This document shows, in pieces, positions 19,782 to 28,905 of a stretch of DNA of 42,754 nucleotides (position 1 is the first letter of the stretch; each line of letters begins with the position of its first letter). The position numbers and the translations under genes were made by a program. The stretch is taken from NCBI GenBank assembly GCA_000613065.1, contig CBZS010000632.1, positions 1-42,754 on the forward strand, given 5' to 3'. The notes beneath the pieces are model-generated. The model searched no databases and was not told the origin of the DNA. It saw nothing but the letters and a program-made list of their open reading frames with translations. The DNA comes from Richelia intracellularis (GTDB lineage: Bacteria; Cyanobacteriota; Cyanobacteriia; Cyanobacteriales; Nostocaceae).

Positions 19782-19955
19782 GTCAACTTTTTTTGGCGAA
19801 GCCGCTCCAGTACCTCCCCAAAGGGCAGGCAACGCCAACGCCCTTTGGCACGAAGTGCCCGTCGTTGGCGTTCGCACTTGACAATCAATACATACCTCAC
19901 AATTCTGTACAACAATCTATAATTTTAACTACAAAATTAGATGAGCTTACCCTGG

Positions 19956-20865
19956 ATTGCTACCGCTAATACTGATAAGCAAAAGAAGTTAAAAAGCTTA
20001 TTGACTGTCGACTTTCAGACATAAAAAAAATCCAAGTTTTAGCAGTTTAAAGTATATCTTTTAAGTCATCTCGAACCCTTGCTTGAGTAATCATTCCACG
20101 GTCTCCGACCCAGACTACTCTCTTAATACCAAATCTCGAGCTAACCTTATCTATTTGATTAGTAAATGTCTTTGGATCGGATGTATTTTTCTCAAATATT
20201 TCTACTACTATTGGACAACCTTTATCATTACATAATAGCCCAAATACTATTTGTAATGTAACACGTTTTTTATCACGGTTATAACCATCTTTTCCTAACG
20301 GACAAGCTTTTCCTTGTAAATATGTAGAACTAACGTCATATAGAACCAAATATCCTTCCTTCAGATGAAGTTTGGCAAGATTATTTTCAATTGCTCCTTG
20401 GCATTACAATAAAAAATCCATCGCCAAATATAATTCATCCTCATCCACTCCTTATAATCCTAAAACTTCCCCTAAACTGGAGAAAAAAGTTTCTCCATCT
20501 AGCCCTCTTGCTGTTGCTAATTTAGAAGCTGGTTTGACAATACGCGCCACAATCATAGCCTCAATAATTATTCTTTTTCTGCTGTTTTAAGTATCAATTA
20601 AGGTATGTAATCCTAATTTTATTAAGCTTGATAGTGTTGCCCCCACATGACCATGAGGGCGGCTACGAATTATTTTAAATATTTCTTCTAAATATTCTAC
20701 TGCTTTACCTCCTTTAAGCAGAAGTTTTAAATCATCTACTGTTTCCGAAGGTAGTTTGGAAACATTCGCAAGAGTACGTTTACGAAATTTTCAGTCCTCA
20801 CGGTATGACTCGCGAAGCAGAACGGCTGGGGGAGAGTTTCTGTTAGGAATACGTTCTATATACAT
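19956..20865 (-). pseudogene. IS1634-family transposase, N-terminal half
   Basis: From ATG 20865 the reading is MYIERIPNRNSPPAVLLRES, a TGA, then KFRKRTLANVSKLPSETVDD and IFKIIRSRPHGHVGAT. Later come YLVLYDVSSTYLQGKACPLG (first catalytic acid region), RVTLQIVFGLLCNDKGCPI and RVVWVGDRGMITQARVRDDL. These are classic IS1634/IS4-superfamily blocks. Internal stops and the ISAs1 insertion at its 3' side inactivate it. Confidence 0.88.
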
Positions 20866-21010
20866 GACTAGATTTCCTTAATATTTTTCCCTTCAAAATA
20901 TTAAGGAAATCTTTGTTTACATGGGTACGTTTTTTTTGTAAAATCCCTCAAGTTTTGGAAGGTTAAAGTTTAAAGGTCTGTTTAGTACATATGCTCCGGG
21001 GGAACTTCAG

Positions 21011-21197
21011 TATAAATAATACTCTTCTACCCCGTAGGGACGATAGAAATCATATTTCTCAATCATTTCCCTTTGGGTATTACCAGGGGAGAGGATTTCA
21101 AATATAACCTGTGGGGGAATGCTGTCTTCTTGCCATTGTAAATAAGAACCGCGATCGCCTTTCAGCCTACCAAAAACTACCATCACATCCAGGGTTT
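21011..21197 (-). pseudogene. Uma2-family gene, middle fragment
   Basis: The reading is KTLDVMVVFGRLKGDRGSYL, QWQEDSIPPQVIFEILSPGN and TQREMIEKYDFYRPYGVEEY, the diagnostic core of Uma2/DUF820 proteins (PD-(D/E)XK-like fold, with D in DVMVV and E-I-L near the predicted active site). It is bounded by TATAAA (IS1634 side) and TACCTA (IS5 side), the two target duplications. Confidence 0.9.
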
Positions 21198-21203
21198 TAC
21201 CTA

Positions 21204-22102
21204 GGGCTTGCTGAAAAAGTTCAGTGGGGAGGGATGGACAATTTAGTAAAGAATGAAAGATTATTTTTTGTAAAGTAAAAGTATTTAAAACATAAACTTG
21301 AGTAATCATATTTATATAAAAAAGGCGTACTTGACATGCCTTGACATAAAAAATCCAAAAAAAGCCGCCAGAACCAAGTAGAAAAATTCATTACTAAAAA
21401 AGTAATAGCAATTGCAGTTTCAGAAGTATGAGAAAGTTTAGCCATGATTCTATTCAAGCTAAATCTTCTTTTCCCCTGGCCAAACTTTCCCTCAATACTA
21501 TTACGAATCCTCTCAGATTCATTTGCTTGTCTTTTTTGTTCTTTTTTTGTTCTTTACTCACATTAGCTGGAGGTCTCCCCAAAGGTGGACGACTCATTTG
21601 AATACCTAGTTTTTTACACCAAGTTATTTTTTCTCTAGTCCGATAAATTTTATTTACATGAAGAAATTGATGAGATTCCTATAAAGTACTGTAGATAAGG
21701 GTTATCTTTTATTTTTTCTACTTTTTCCCTATCCCTTATCCCCAATTTATCTTTGATTATTAATGCACCTAATGCCATGGGAAATAACTTTGCTGGTGCC
21801 CCATTTCTTCGGAGAAAAGGCTCGCATATTCATCTTAAAATTCTTGCCAGGGTATCAAATCAGCCATCATGACCCACCTATTTTCACAAGACAACTTTCC
21901 CTCAAATGGTAGAAGGAACTTTGATGCTGAAATTTGAGTTTGCTCTGATTTACTGTACATAAGTAGTAATAGCAGCAGTATTGTTACTGGTATTGTTATG
22001 CATGGGTTTTGTGCTATTTTCTCCTTTTTTCTTGCATCTAAATATATTTCTCTGGTCTGATATTCCCACAGCAACTACTTTTTCTCTTTTTTCAGGAAAC
22101 CC
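21204..22102 (-). mobile_element. IS5-family (DUF772 type) element, copy 2, internally deleted
   Basis: The ends are GGGCTTGCTGAAAAAG from 21204 and, inverted, GGGTTTCCTGAAAAAAG from 22102. They are flanked by the 6-bp duplication TACCTA (21198-21203 and 22103-22108). Excision with one copy of TACCTA restores the Uma2 reading GKPNLGKTLDVMV. At 899 bp it has lost the middle of its transposase gene. Confidence 0.88.
21330..21960 (-). pseudogene. IS5-family transposase (DUF772 type), internal deletion
   Basis: The N-terminus is at 21960 (MYSKSEQTQISASKF, LPFEGKLSCENRWVMMADLI), then a jump near 21680 from the YLQYFIG-like region directly to NKIYRTRE-type C-terminal codons. It ends with IMAKLSHTSETAIAITFLVM. 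This copy supplies the reference sequence for the patch seen in copy 1. Confidence 0.82.
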
Positions 22103-22301
22103 TACCTAGATTGGGTTTACCTTCAACGAGATACCAAAGCAAGTCTCCAGCGACGAAGACGTTAGGATTATCGGCAAATATTAAATATAAGTTATTTTTT
22201 ATTAATACTATTAGTTCAAATTGCTTGGTATTATCAGCCATCGGCTGTCCGTGGCTTTCTCTGTAGATGATGCCTTGGGATGATGGTAATTTAATGACCA
22301 T
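22103..22301 (-). pseudogene. Uma2-family gene, 5' fragment
   Basis: From ATG 22301 the reading is MVIKLPSSQGIIYRESHGQP, MADNTKQFELIVLIKNNLYL and FADNPNVFVAGDLLWYLVEG, the N-terminus of the Uma2 subgroup that continues with the DVMVVFGR core. That core lies at 21011-21197, across the IS5 element. The proteins are numerous in cyanobacteria, with nuclease-like folds and uncertain roles. Confidence 0.88.
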
Positions 22302-22336
22302 TGTGGAATTCCTGGGCGGCGGGTATATGGTTTATT

Positions 22337-22427
22337 GGCATTGCATAAGTGCGGGATGAATTAGCGTTTGAAACCATTGATAAATCGTTGAAAATTTAGT
22401 GAAATGATCCCCTGATTCAGCAACCCC
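22337..22427. mobile_element. 91-bp MITE, copy 5
   Basis: This 91-bp element starts GGCATTGCATAAGTGCGGG and ends CTGATTCAGCAACCCC, so its orientation is inverted relative to copies 2, 3 and 6. The flanks GGTTTATT and GAGAACCA differ, suggesting a deletion on one side, probably the loss of the 3' end of the kinase gene. Confidence 0.9.
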
Positions 22428-23876
22428 GAGAACCAATACCGTTGACGATGAGGTCGCGCCCCGCCCTATCGTTATAGGTGCGGAACCCTGAGCGGCAGTT
22501 CACAGGATCGTCGTATCAGGAACCTCCCCGGAGTATTCGATAATCATTGCCATTATCAAACCATGTAGTACCATCCGGACCTGCGCCATTGTAACTAATA
22601 TGCCAAGTATATTCACACCACTTCCACAGATTCCCATGCATATCGTATAAACCAAAGGCATTGGGTGGAAAAGTCCCTACATCTGTGGTTTGTTTCCTGT
22701 ATTTTCCTTTAGGTGCAGAAGCATATATGTAGTCCCCAAAGTATTGTGCTTCTATATTGCGACGATTAAGAATGTTTCCTTGTTCATCTAGGGTAACAGT
22801 TTCAAATCAAAAAGTATTGAGGGATAAACTGAGTTTTTGCTTTCCTGGGTTGGGCTGTTGATATATGGGATTATTTATAGCTTTGGAGGAGCTGCATTTA
22901 CATTTCTTTGACTCGGTTGTGTTGGTTGAGGAGGAGCCAAAATCGTTGATTGTAGAGAAGATACAGGAGAGTGTAAGTCATTAATAACTTCTGTTACTGA
23001 TTGATATCTTTCCCTGGGTAGATGCTTGAGTAAATTATCTAGCACTCTCCCCAAATCATCATTAACTGTTACCCCTGTCGGTAAATATTTTCGCCATACC
23101 CACTGAGCATTTACCGCATCATACAACTTGTCATGAATTATCCCTTAGGCATATTGTAGGGGTATAGATTTAGTTAACAACCTGGCACAAGTTGCACCCA
23201 ATACATATAAATTGCTAGCAGCAGAGGCATATCGCTGTATTTGCTCCCTTGGAGCATAACCAATGGTATGAATTCCTGTTTCTTGCCTTCCTAAACTGCT
23301 TTGGGTTACTTGTTTAGCTCCACCAAAGTCAATTAATACCAATTTCCCATCTCTACGACGAATGATATTTTCTGGTTTAATATCCCGGTGAATCACATTA
23401 TTTTCGTGAACAAACTGTAAAATTGCCAACAAATCATCCAATAATTGAGGAATCTTCGGTTCATCAAATGTTTGTTATTTTACCTCAGCCAGTAAGTTTT
23501 CCCCTTCAATAAAATCCTGCACCAAATACATCCCCGAACCTTGTTGAAAAGAAGCCAGTAACCTTGGTATTTGGGTATGATTTTCCCCTAATGCAAATAA
23601 ACTATTTGCCTCTTGCTTGAATAATTCTTTACCCTTATTCAGTGCTGCTCTTCCTTGAAATTGGGGGAGGAATTGTTTAATTACACAAGCTGCATCTAAC
23701 CTATCCGTATTTTCCGCTAAATAGGTTCTAGCAAAGCCACCTTCACCGATAAATTTTTGTACTCTAAAGCGTTTACGTAGTAGGGTAGAAAAATCTTCGA
23801 AACCGCAACTGACGCAAAATTTGTTGCCATCGGGGTTGAAAGGGTTAGAAGAATTGGGATTTTGGCAAACCTTCAT
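22428..23876 (-). pseudogene. Serine/threonine kinase with C-terminal FGE-sulfatase domain, inactivated
   Basis: The N-terminus (23876) has paired cysteines (CQNP and FCVSCG), a zinc-ribbon pattern common in cyanobacterial Pkn proteins, and the glycine loop GEGGFARTYLA. After a TAA at about 23475 the catalytic loop HRDIKPENI and the metal-binding DFGG follow. A TAA near 23145 is followed by the C-lobe and a Pro-rich linker. The last part (22431-22800) is a formylglycine-generating-enzyme-like domain (FPPNAFGLYDMHGNLWKWCE, RILRGGS then TGA). The middle of that domain is missing: EAQYF runs directly into GDYIYASAPKGKYRK. It ends at the MITE. Confidence 0.9.
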
Positions 23877-24105
23877 AACTTGGGAATTTTGCAGCTTTAT
23901 TTATTCCAAGTGAGGGTTATTTCACAGAAATGAAAACGTTTACTACTACGTTTAAGATCGGAGGCTGTGTGTGAGATTCTACGAGAATAATATTTCCGTG
24001 AATTGGTATTATCTCCCTAAATTCCTGCCTTTTTCTTGTCATCTTTCCCCTAGAAACATCCCCACAGTTCTAAAATTGTTATTGTTCCGTTATTTTTATT
24101 CATCC

Positions 24106-25344
24106 GTGACTACAACTCCCCTTTCTCTTTCCTCTCCTAATACCCAATATCCTGATTCCCAAGGACGTTTTGGACGCTTTGGCGGTAAGTATGTACCGGA
24201 AACCCTGATGCCAGCTTTAGCTGAGTTAGAAGCAGCATATCAGCAGTACCGCAAAGATCCTGAATTTCAAGCTGAGTTACAAGATTTATTAAAAGACTAC
24301 GTCGGACGTGCCACACCTTTATATTTTGCTGAACGTCTTACAGCACATTATGCCCGTCCCGATGGTAAGGGGCCGCAAATTTACTTAAAACGAGAAGATT
24401 TAAATCATACCGGAGCCCACAAAATAAACAATGCGATCGGTCAGGTATTACTGGCAAAACGCATGGGCAAAAAACGCATCATTGCCGAAACTGGAGCCGG
24501 ACAACACGGAGTCGCAACAGCAACGGTATGTGCACGGTTTGGTTTAGAATGTGTTATCTACATGGGCGAACATGACATGGAACGCCAAGCCTTAAACGTA
24601 TTTAGAATGCGCCTCATGGGGGCGGAAGTATGCCCAGTGTCTGCGGGTACCGGAACTCTTAAAGATGCCACTTCCCAAGCTATCCGTGATTGGGTAACGA
24701 ATGTCGAATCAACCCACTACATCCTCGGTTCCGTAGCTGGTCCCCATCCCTACCCCATGATCGTCAGGGATTTCCATGCGGTAATTGGACAAGAAACCCG
24801 CGTCCAGGCTATCGGAAAATGGGGTGGTTTACCTGATATCCTCATGGCTTGTGTGGGTGGTGGTTCCAATGCTATGGGACTATTCCACGAATTTGTCAAT
24901 GAGTCTTCTGTACGACTAATTGGCGTTGAAGCTGGAGGAGAAGGGGTAACTACAGAAAAGCACGCCGCCACATTGACAAAAGGACGGGTTGGTGTATTAC
25001 ATGGAGCCATGAGCTACTTGTTGCAAGATGGAGAAGGACAAGTAATTGAACCCCATTCCATTAGTGCAGGTTTAGATTATCCTGGGGTTGGTCCCGAACA
25101 CAGCTACTTGAAAGAATTAGGGCGGGCTGAATATTACAGCATTACCGATGCTGAAGCACTAGAAGCCTTTCAGAGATTATCTCAGCTAGAAGGCATTATT
25201 CCTGCCTTAGAAACATCCCACGCGATCGCTTATTTGGAAACCCTATCTCCGCAATTAGAAGGTAGTCCCCGCATTATCATTAACTGTTCTGGACGGGGTG
25301 ATAAGGATGTGCAGACAGTCGCTAAGGTATTAAATCCCGGTTAA
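24106..25344 (+). CDS. trpB: Tryptophan synthase beta chain
   Basis: The start is set at GTG 24106 ([10 protein letters not shown]), giving 412 residues, because conserved sequence begins shortly after ([20 protein letters not shown]). The open frame continues upstream to 23971 with unconserved sequence. The PLP-binding Lys106 is in [10 protein letters not shown], and the phosphate-binding GGGSNAMG loop is at 252-259. The protein converts indole and serine to tryptophan with TrpA in the cytoplasm. No trpA or other trp gene is nearby, as is usual for cyanobacterial dispersed trp genes. It is transcribed divergently from the dead kinase. Intact. Confidence 0.97.
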   Translation: MTTTPLSLSSPNTQYPDSQGRFGRFGGKYVPETLMPALAELEAAYQQYRKDPEFQAELQDLLKDYVGRATPLYFAERLTAHYARPDGKGPQIYLKREDLNHTGAHKINNAIGQVLLAKRMGKKRIIAETGAGQHGVATATVCARFGLECVIYMGEHDMERQALNVFRMRLMGAEVCPVSAGTGTLKDATSQAIRDWVTNVESTHYILGSVAGPHPYPMIVRDFHAVIGQETRVQAIGKWGGLPDILMACVGGGSNAMGLFHEFVNESSVRLIGVEAGGEGVTTEKHAATLTKGRVGVLHGAMSYLLQDGEGQVIEPHSISAGLDYPGVGPEHSYLKELGRAEYYSITDAEALEAFQRLSQLEGIIPALETSHAIAYLETLSPQLEGSPRIIINCSGRGDKDVQTVAKVLNPG

Positions 25345-25481
25345 ACAGGAGAAAAAGAACCAGGGGAGCAGGGAGGAGGAGGGAATAAAATAGCCAACTG
25401 TCAACTGTAAAATGTCAACTAACAATATTGCCTATTCCCCTGTGATTCAAAATTACGAATTGCAAATTACGAATTATATAA
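25345..25481. repeat. Short tandem-like repeats between trpB and the next gene
   Basis: Near-repeats of CAACTGTCAACTGT and AATTACGAATTGCAAATTACG resemble the low-complexity short repeats common between genes in Nostoc relatives. Related pieces occur near 36700 and 37680-37725. Confidence 0.5.
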
Positions 25482-26348
25482 ATGCATTCTGGACAAAAAT
25501 TCCGCCAATTACTAGAAAACCCAAATATTATCGTAATTCCCGGTATTTACGACTGTCTGGGAGCCAAAATAGCAGAACAGTTAGGCTTTCAAGCTCTAGC
25601 GACAAGTGGCTTTGGTATTGCTGCTTCTACCTTGGGTTTACCAGATTATGGTTTTCTCACAGCTACGGAAATGCTGTACAGTGTGGGGCGGATTTCCCAG
25701 TCCGTGAATATTCCCCTGATTGCTGATTGTGACACTGGGTATGGTAATGCTTTGAATGTCATCCGCACTGTGAAAGATGCCATCCAGTTGGGAATTGCAG
25801 GGGTAATTTTAGAGGATCAAGAATGGCCGAAAAAATGCGGTCATTTTGAGGGCAAACAAGTTATCCCGATGACGGAGCATATGGGTAAAATACGGGCAGC
25901 AGTGGATGCTCGTAGTGACAGTAGCTTAGTCATTATTGCTCGTACTGATTCTAGGGCAAATCTGGGCTTAGAGGAAGCCATCCGTAGGGGAAGGGCTTAT
26001 GTTGAAGCAGGTGCAGATGTATTATTTGTGGAAGCTCCCCAATCTGTTGATGAATTAAAAGCGATCGCAAAAGCTTTTCCTAATGTCCCGTTAGTAGCGA
26101 ATGTGATTGAAGGTGGAAAGACTCCCCAACTTTCGGTATCAGAGTTGCAGGATATGGGATATAAAATTGTGTTTTTTGCTGTTTCTGCTTTACTTGCAGC
26201 CACTCAAGCAATGACAGCTTGTTTGCATAGTTTGCAAGAGCTGGGAACTACCACTAATTTTAACAATATGATCAATTTTCGTGAGTTTAAGGAGTTTATT
26301 GGTATTCCTCAATATCAACAGATGGAAGAGGAATATCGAGGTAAATAA
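25482..26348 (+). CDS. Isocitrate lyase / phosphoenolpyruvate mutase family protein
   Basis: The 288-residue protein folds as an alpha/beta barrel of the ICL/PEPM superfamily. It shows the signature KKCGH at 117-121, the metal-binding segment ADCDTGYG (81-88), EDQ at 111-113, and IARTDSR. Members include 2-methylisocitrate lyase (PrpB), carboxyphosphonoenolpyruvate mutase and oxaloacetate decarboxylase. The substrate cannot be chosen from the sequence, and no methylcitrate-cycle genes are adjacent. Context gives no help, since upstream is trpB on the same strand 137 bp away. Confidence 0.9.
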   Translation: MHSGQKFRQLLENPNIIVIPGIYDCLGAKIAEQLGFQALATSGFGIAASTLGLPDYGFLTATEMLYSVGRISQSVNIPLIADCDTGYGNALNVIRTVKDAIQLGIAGVILEDQEWPKKCGHFEGKQVIPMTEHMGKIRAAVDARSDSSLVIIARTDSRANLGLEEAIRRGRAYVEAGADVLFVEAPQSVDELKAIAKAFPNVPLVANVIEGGKTPQLSVSELQDMGYKIVFFAVSALLAATQAMTACLHSLQELGTTTNFNNMINFREFKEFIGIPQYQQMEEEYRGK

Positions 26349-26457
26349 GTTTTAAATGGGTTTTTTGTTTTTTGGAAGATCGGAAAGTTTAAACTGCATA
26401 AATTTTTGTAGTCATACATATCTAGTGTATGTAAGAATATCCAAGGAACTCAGATAG

Positions 26458-26822
26458 ATGAAATTATTAAGTTTAAAGCTCTAAGATTTTTTTAGGAAGT
26501 TTTATCGCCCTCAGCCTGATGCCCATACAGCAAAAATCAGCTCATGCTGCCATTAACTGTAATTACTTTGAAGTCTTTGGCAATCAACTTAAACCGCAAA
26601 TCATGGCACAAATCAATCAAGGTATGCAGGGAGAGAGTTATAAAATAAATAAACGTAAAACTCTCAAAATTCATAAATTACAAAGTATTTCGTTTGATAG
26701 ATGTCGGATTAAAGGCAATCTCAAAGTTACTTAAAAAAGAAAAGTACGCCGTGATGCCCATGGAAATGTAAAAATCCGTGCAGATATTACTTCTTTTAAT
26801 TTAGGGAAGAAAAGATTCTGTT
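26458..26822 (+). pseudogene. Small secreted protein of unknown function, frameshifted
   Basis: ATG 26458 gives MKLLSLKL then a stop. A shift of frame joins it to KIFLGSFIALSLMPIQQKSA and HA, which together look like a signal peptide with cleavage near AHA. The mature part begins AINCNYFEVFGNQLKPQIM and reads to VT, a TAA at 26732, then KRKVRRDAHGNVKIRADITS and FNLGKKRFC. An AAGGA Shine-Dalgarno-like sequence lies before ATG 26458. I do not recognise a named family. The 3' end is followed directly by the IS630-like remnant. Confidence 0.6.
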
Positions 26823-26830
26823 AAAAAAAT

Positions 26831-27400
26831 GCTAATACCAATTGAATATCAAACTGCATATAATAGAGCCAAGCAAACTTGAACGGTTTAAATACTCATT
26901 ATCCGCCCATTTAAGATTGAGATCACCCAGAGCGAAGGCTAACTAAAACAACTGCTACAGACAGCCAGATTGGGAAACCAGAAAGAAAAACTACAGATGT
27001 TGTGGTGGCTCAATGCCGAGTGGACAAGTAAAGGAGCAGCAATAAATCGGGAAACCCTTGGCTAGAGATACTTCAACAGTGACAAGATGGTTGCAGAAGT
27101 ATAGAACTGTTGGTCTGTTTGGCTTATTAGAAATCAAGAAAGCGGCAGGAGCAAAACGAAAAATCAATGATGATGCGATCGCAGCACTCATACAGGAGTT
27201 AAAAACAGGAAAAGGGTTTAGTAGCTATGGTGGGATAGTAGAATGGTTGAAAAAAAAGCATAGACTTGATATTGACTATGGAACGGTTTATGCATTGGTT
27301 CGATATCTATTGGGGGAAAAACTAAAAGTACCACGTCCTCAAAGCTACAAACAGGATCAAAAGCTGGTATCTGAGTAAAAAAAACTCGGTATAATTCTCA
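26831..27400 (+). mobile_element. IS630-like remnant, copy B
   Basis: This copy is uninterrupted and aligns with copy A (3137-6085 without its insertions). It starts near ATACCAATTG, contains the CTGCATATAATAGAGCC block, and ends near ACTCGGTATAATTCTCA. It holds only the helix-turn-helix part of a transposase. A deletion therefore probably happened before the two copies separated. Confidence 0.72.
26916..27378 (+). pseudogene. IS630-like transposase N-terminal helix-turn-helix fragment, copy B
   Basis: The first frame reads LLQTARLGNQKEKLQMLWWL and AEWTSKGAAINRETL. A one-base frame break (CTTGGCTAG, CTTAGCTAG in copy A) leads to ARDTSTVTRWLQKYRTVGLF, KKAAGAKRKINDDAIAALIQ and RYLLGEKLKVPRPQSYKQDQ. 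It stops with TAA after VSE. No DDE domain follows. The same frame break in both copies points to a shared dead ancestor or a natural frameshift site. Confidence 0.75.
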
Positions 27401-27404
27401 ATTG

Positions 27405-27463
27405 TCTAAAATAAAGTGCGTTGCTAAATCATCCCCTGATTCAGTAACGCCCTTTATTTTAGA
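27405..27463. repeat. 59-nt fold-back hairpin with MITE-like core
   Basis: The two 27-nt arms match at 24 positions: TCTAAAATAAAG and CTTTATTTTAGA on the outside, and GCGTTGCTAAATCA and TGATTCAGTAACGC inside, with loop TCCCC. The inner half equals the TGAATCAGGGGATGA end of the 91-bp MITE. It may be a fold-back product of a MITE end. Confidence 0.75.
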
Positions 27464-27504
27464 AGCTCTTTTCTATGCCGCTTCATATAAAATTGGTATC
27501 ACGC

Positions 27505-27669
27505 CCTAATGTTGGGAAATATACCGTCCCGATAGGAAAAAATTTTTTTACTTCTGTGGAACTGGCACAACAGCGAAAACAATAACGGTAACTAGCAGAG
27601 GAAAAACAACGTTATCATGACTTCTTAACTAAATAGCAAGACAAAGGCATCGATCCAGAGCAACTTTAA
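27505..27669 (+). pseudogene. Uma2-family gene, 3' remnant (second locus)
   Basis: The frame EIYRPDRKKFFTSVELAQQR KQ, stops, LAEEKQRYHDFLTK, stop, QDKGIDPEQL and TAA matches the Uma2 C-terminal pattern (YRPDGKKF, ELAQQ, coiled coil, GIDPE-L). Only about 50 codons remain and three in-frame stops occur. It ends immediately before the IS5 element at 27675. Confidence 0.65.
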
Positions 27670-27674
27670 ATCTA

Positions 27675-28556
27675 TCCCACTAATAACAGAAGGTGATAAT
27701 ATGCCTGTTGAGTAAGAGGGGTTATATCATCTGATGGCTGGACGTTTTGAAGGGCTGAGTAATTTGGAGTGGTCTTTGTTTGAGGATATTTTTCCGAAAC
27801 CGCGAGAGAAACGCGAACGAGGAATGCCACATTATTCATTTCGTTATGTAATCAATACCTTACTGTATATATTGATAACAGGGTGTGGTTGGTGTGACGT
27901 TCCAAAAGGAGAAATATGGGCATCAAAGAGATCTACACATCGATGGCTCAAACGTTGGCAGTTGGAGGGGACCTTAGAGGCTTTACAACCACGAATATTG
28001 GGGATTGGACAAGATAAACGGTTAATCAACTGAAGTTATGGCGCGGTGGACGGGTATTTTTCCCCCTGGAAAGGGGGGTGGTCATGGTCTTGCTTACGGT
28101 GGAGAAGGAAAGCGTATTTTTATACACACTATTACTGAAGGCTCAGGAATGCCTTTATCCAATCGCACCACACCTGCCAATGGTAGTAAGAGAGATCAGG
28201 TGATACCACTTCTAGACAGTGTAAAGGTTAAGACCAACAAACGCGGTAGACTCCGTAAACCCCTGAAAGTGCTTGCTGCTGAAAAAGGCTACGATTCTAA
28301 GGATAAGGGCGGTGCTTTAGCTAGACGTGGTATTAGGCTACAATGGCCCAAGGGGGTTTGGAAGACAAAGAAGAACAAGGGCAGACCCATTAAAATTTGC
28401 GTCCCATCTGACAACAAGAACATTGTTCCCCATGGTTTCAAAAAAAATATCGTCCTCTTGTTTGTTGTCAGATGGGAAATAATTTCAGCTTGTTTTGATG
28501 CTTTTTTGTCTCTTGCAACAATCCATATTTGGATTAACAAAATTATATTAGTGGGA
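27675..28556 (+). mobile_element. IS5-family element with TA target, copy A
   Basis: The ends TCCCACTAAT (27675) and ATTAGTGGGA (ending 28556) form the inverted repeat, flanked by TA on both sides. At 882 bp it is complete in length. Copy B at 29747-30629 lies in inverse orientation. Confidence 0.85.
27734..28556 (+). pseudogene. IS5-family transposase, copy A, frameshifted
   Basis: ORF 27734-28033 has the DUF4096-like N-terminus (RFEGLSNLEWSLFEDIFPKP and ILITGCGWCDVPKGEIW). A TGA at 28031 in the NWSYGAVDG motif and a run of five C near 28064 shift the frame to GKGGGHGLAYGGEGKRIFIH. Then come LSNRTTPANGSKRDQVIPLL and LKVLAAEKGYDSKD, the second catalytic acid. A further shift near 28405-28470 separates KICVPSDNK from VVRWEIISACFDAFLSLATI. 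Some IS5 elements use translational frameshifting; the extra TGA here still makes it a pseudogene. Confidence 0.82.
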
Positions 28557-28561
28557 TAGTA

Positions 28562-28905
28562 GATTAATACTTAAATCTCCATTTTTGTGCCCCACGAGTG
28601 TTCCAGCAACTGGGGAAGATTGGGTGGCGTAGCGGAGTGCCAGGTGGGAGTATGAGTCTTTATTGGGCTTACTCAAGGTCTTGATACCCCTACCTGGCAC
28701 CAAGGAATCTAGGTAAGCCTTCCCCAGTTGCGTCAATTTTTTTTTGGCGATGCCCCTCCAGTACCCCCCAAAGGGCATTGGCGTTGCCTGCGCTTAGGCA
28801 CGAAGTGCCCGTCGTTGGCGTTCGCACTTGACAATCAAGACAGAATCCACAATTCTGTACAAAAATCTGTCATTTTCACTACAAAATTAGATGCACTTAC
28901 CCTGA
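28562..28905 (-). mobile_element. ISAs1-family element, copy 4: non-coding end only
   Basis: Only the long non-coding end is left, with the terminus CACTTACCCTG near 28905 and the 126-bp type palindromic insert. It abuts the IS5 copy A on the left and an IS1634-type transposase start on the right, so no transposase gene remains. Confidence 0.8.

Larger units (their letters stand above)
18264..19955 (-). mobile_element. ISAs1-family element, copy 2 (complete ends)
   Basis: The ends are CCAGGGTAAGCGCATCT at 18264-18280 and its near inverse, closing CTTACCCTGG, at 19939-19955. It is inserted in the IS1634 transposase gene. No convincing target duplication is visible. It contains the transposase pseudogene, a long non-coding end and a 126-bp palindromic insert (19656-19781) that copies 1 and 3 lack. 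Confidence 0.88.
17449..21010 (-). mobile_element. IS1634-family element, inserted in the Uma2 gene and itself split by ISAs1
   Basis: The ends are inverted: CTGAAGTTACCC from 17449, and on the other strand CTGAAGTTCCCC from 21010. The 6-bp duplication TATAAA flanks it at 17443-17448 and 21011-21016, which fits the 5-6 bp expected for the family. Removing it with one TATAAA rejoins the Uma2 reading EEYYLYHPDTGEF in frame. Subtracting the 1692-bp ISAs1 inside leaves about 1.87 kb, the normal size. Confidence 0.9.

Noticed and set aside
17101-22301. Possible defence island (nuclease-like Uma2, kinase, toxin nearby)
   Set aside because: Uma2 and kinase are dead pseudogenes, Uma2 roles are unproven, and no known defence gene set is present.
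23971-24105. 45-residue N-terminal extension of TrpB
   Set aside because: The extension is unconserved and hydrophobic by chance; family similarity starts just after GTG 24106.
27734-28556. Functional transposase by programmed frameshift at five cytosines
   Set aside because: IS5 relatives can use frameshifting, but copy A also has a TGA in the catalytic NWSYGAVDG region and a second break downstream.
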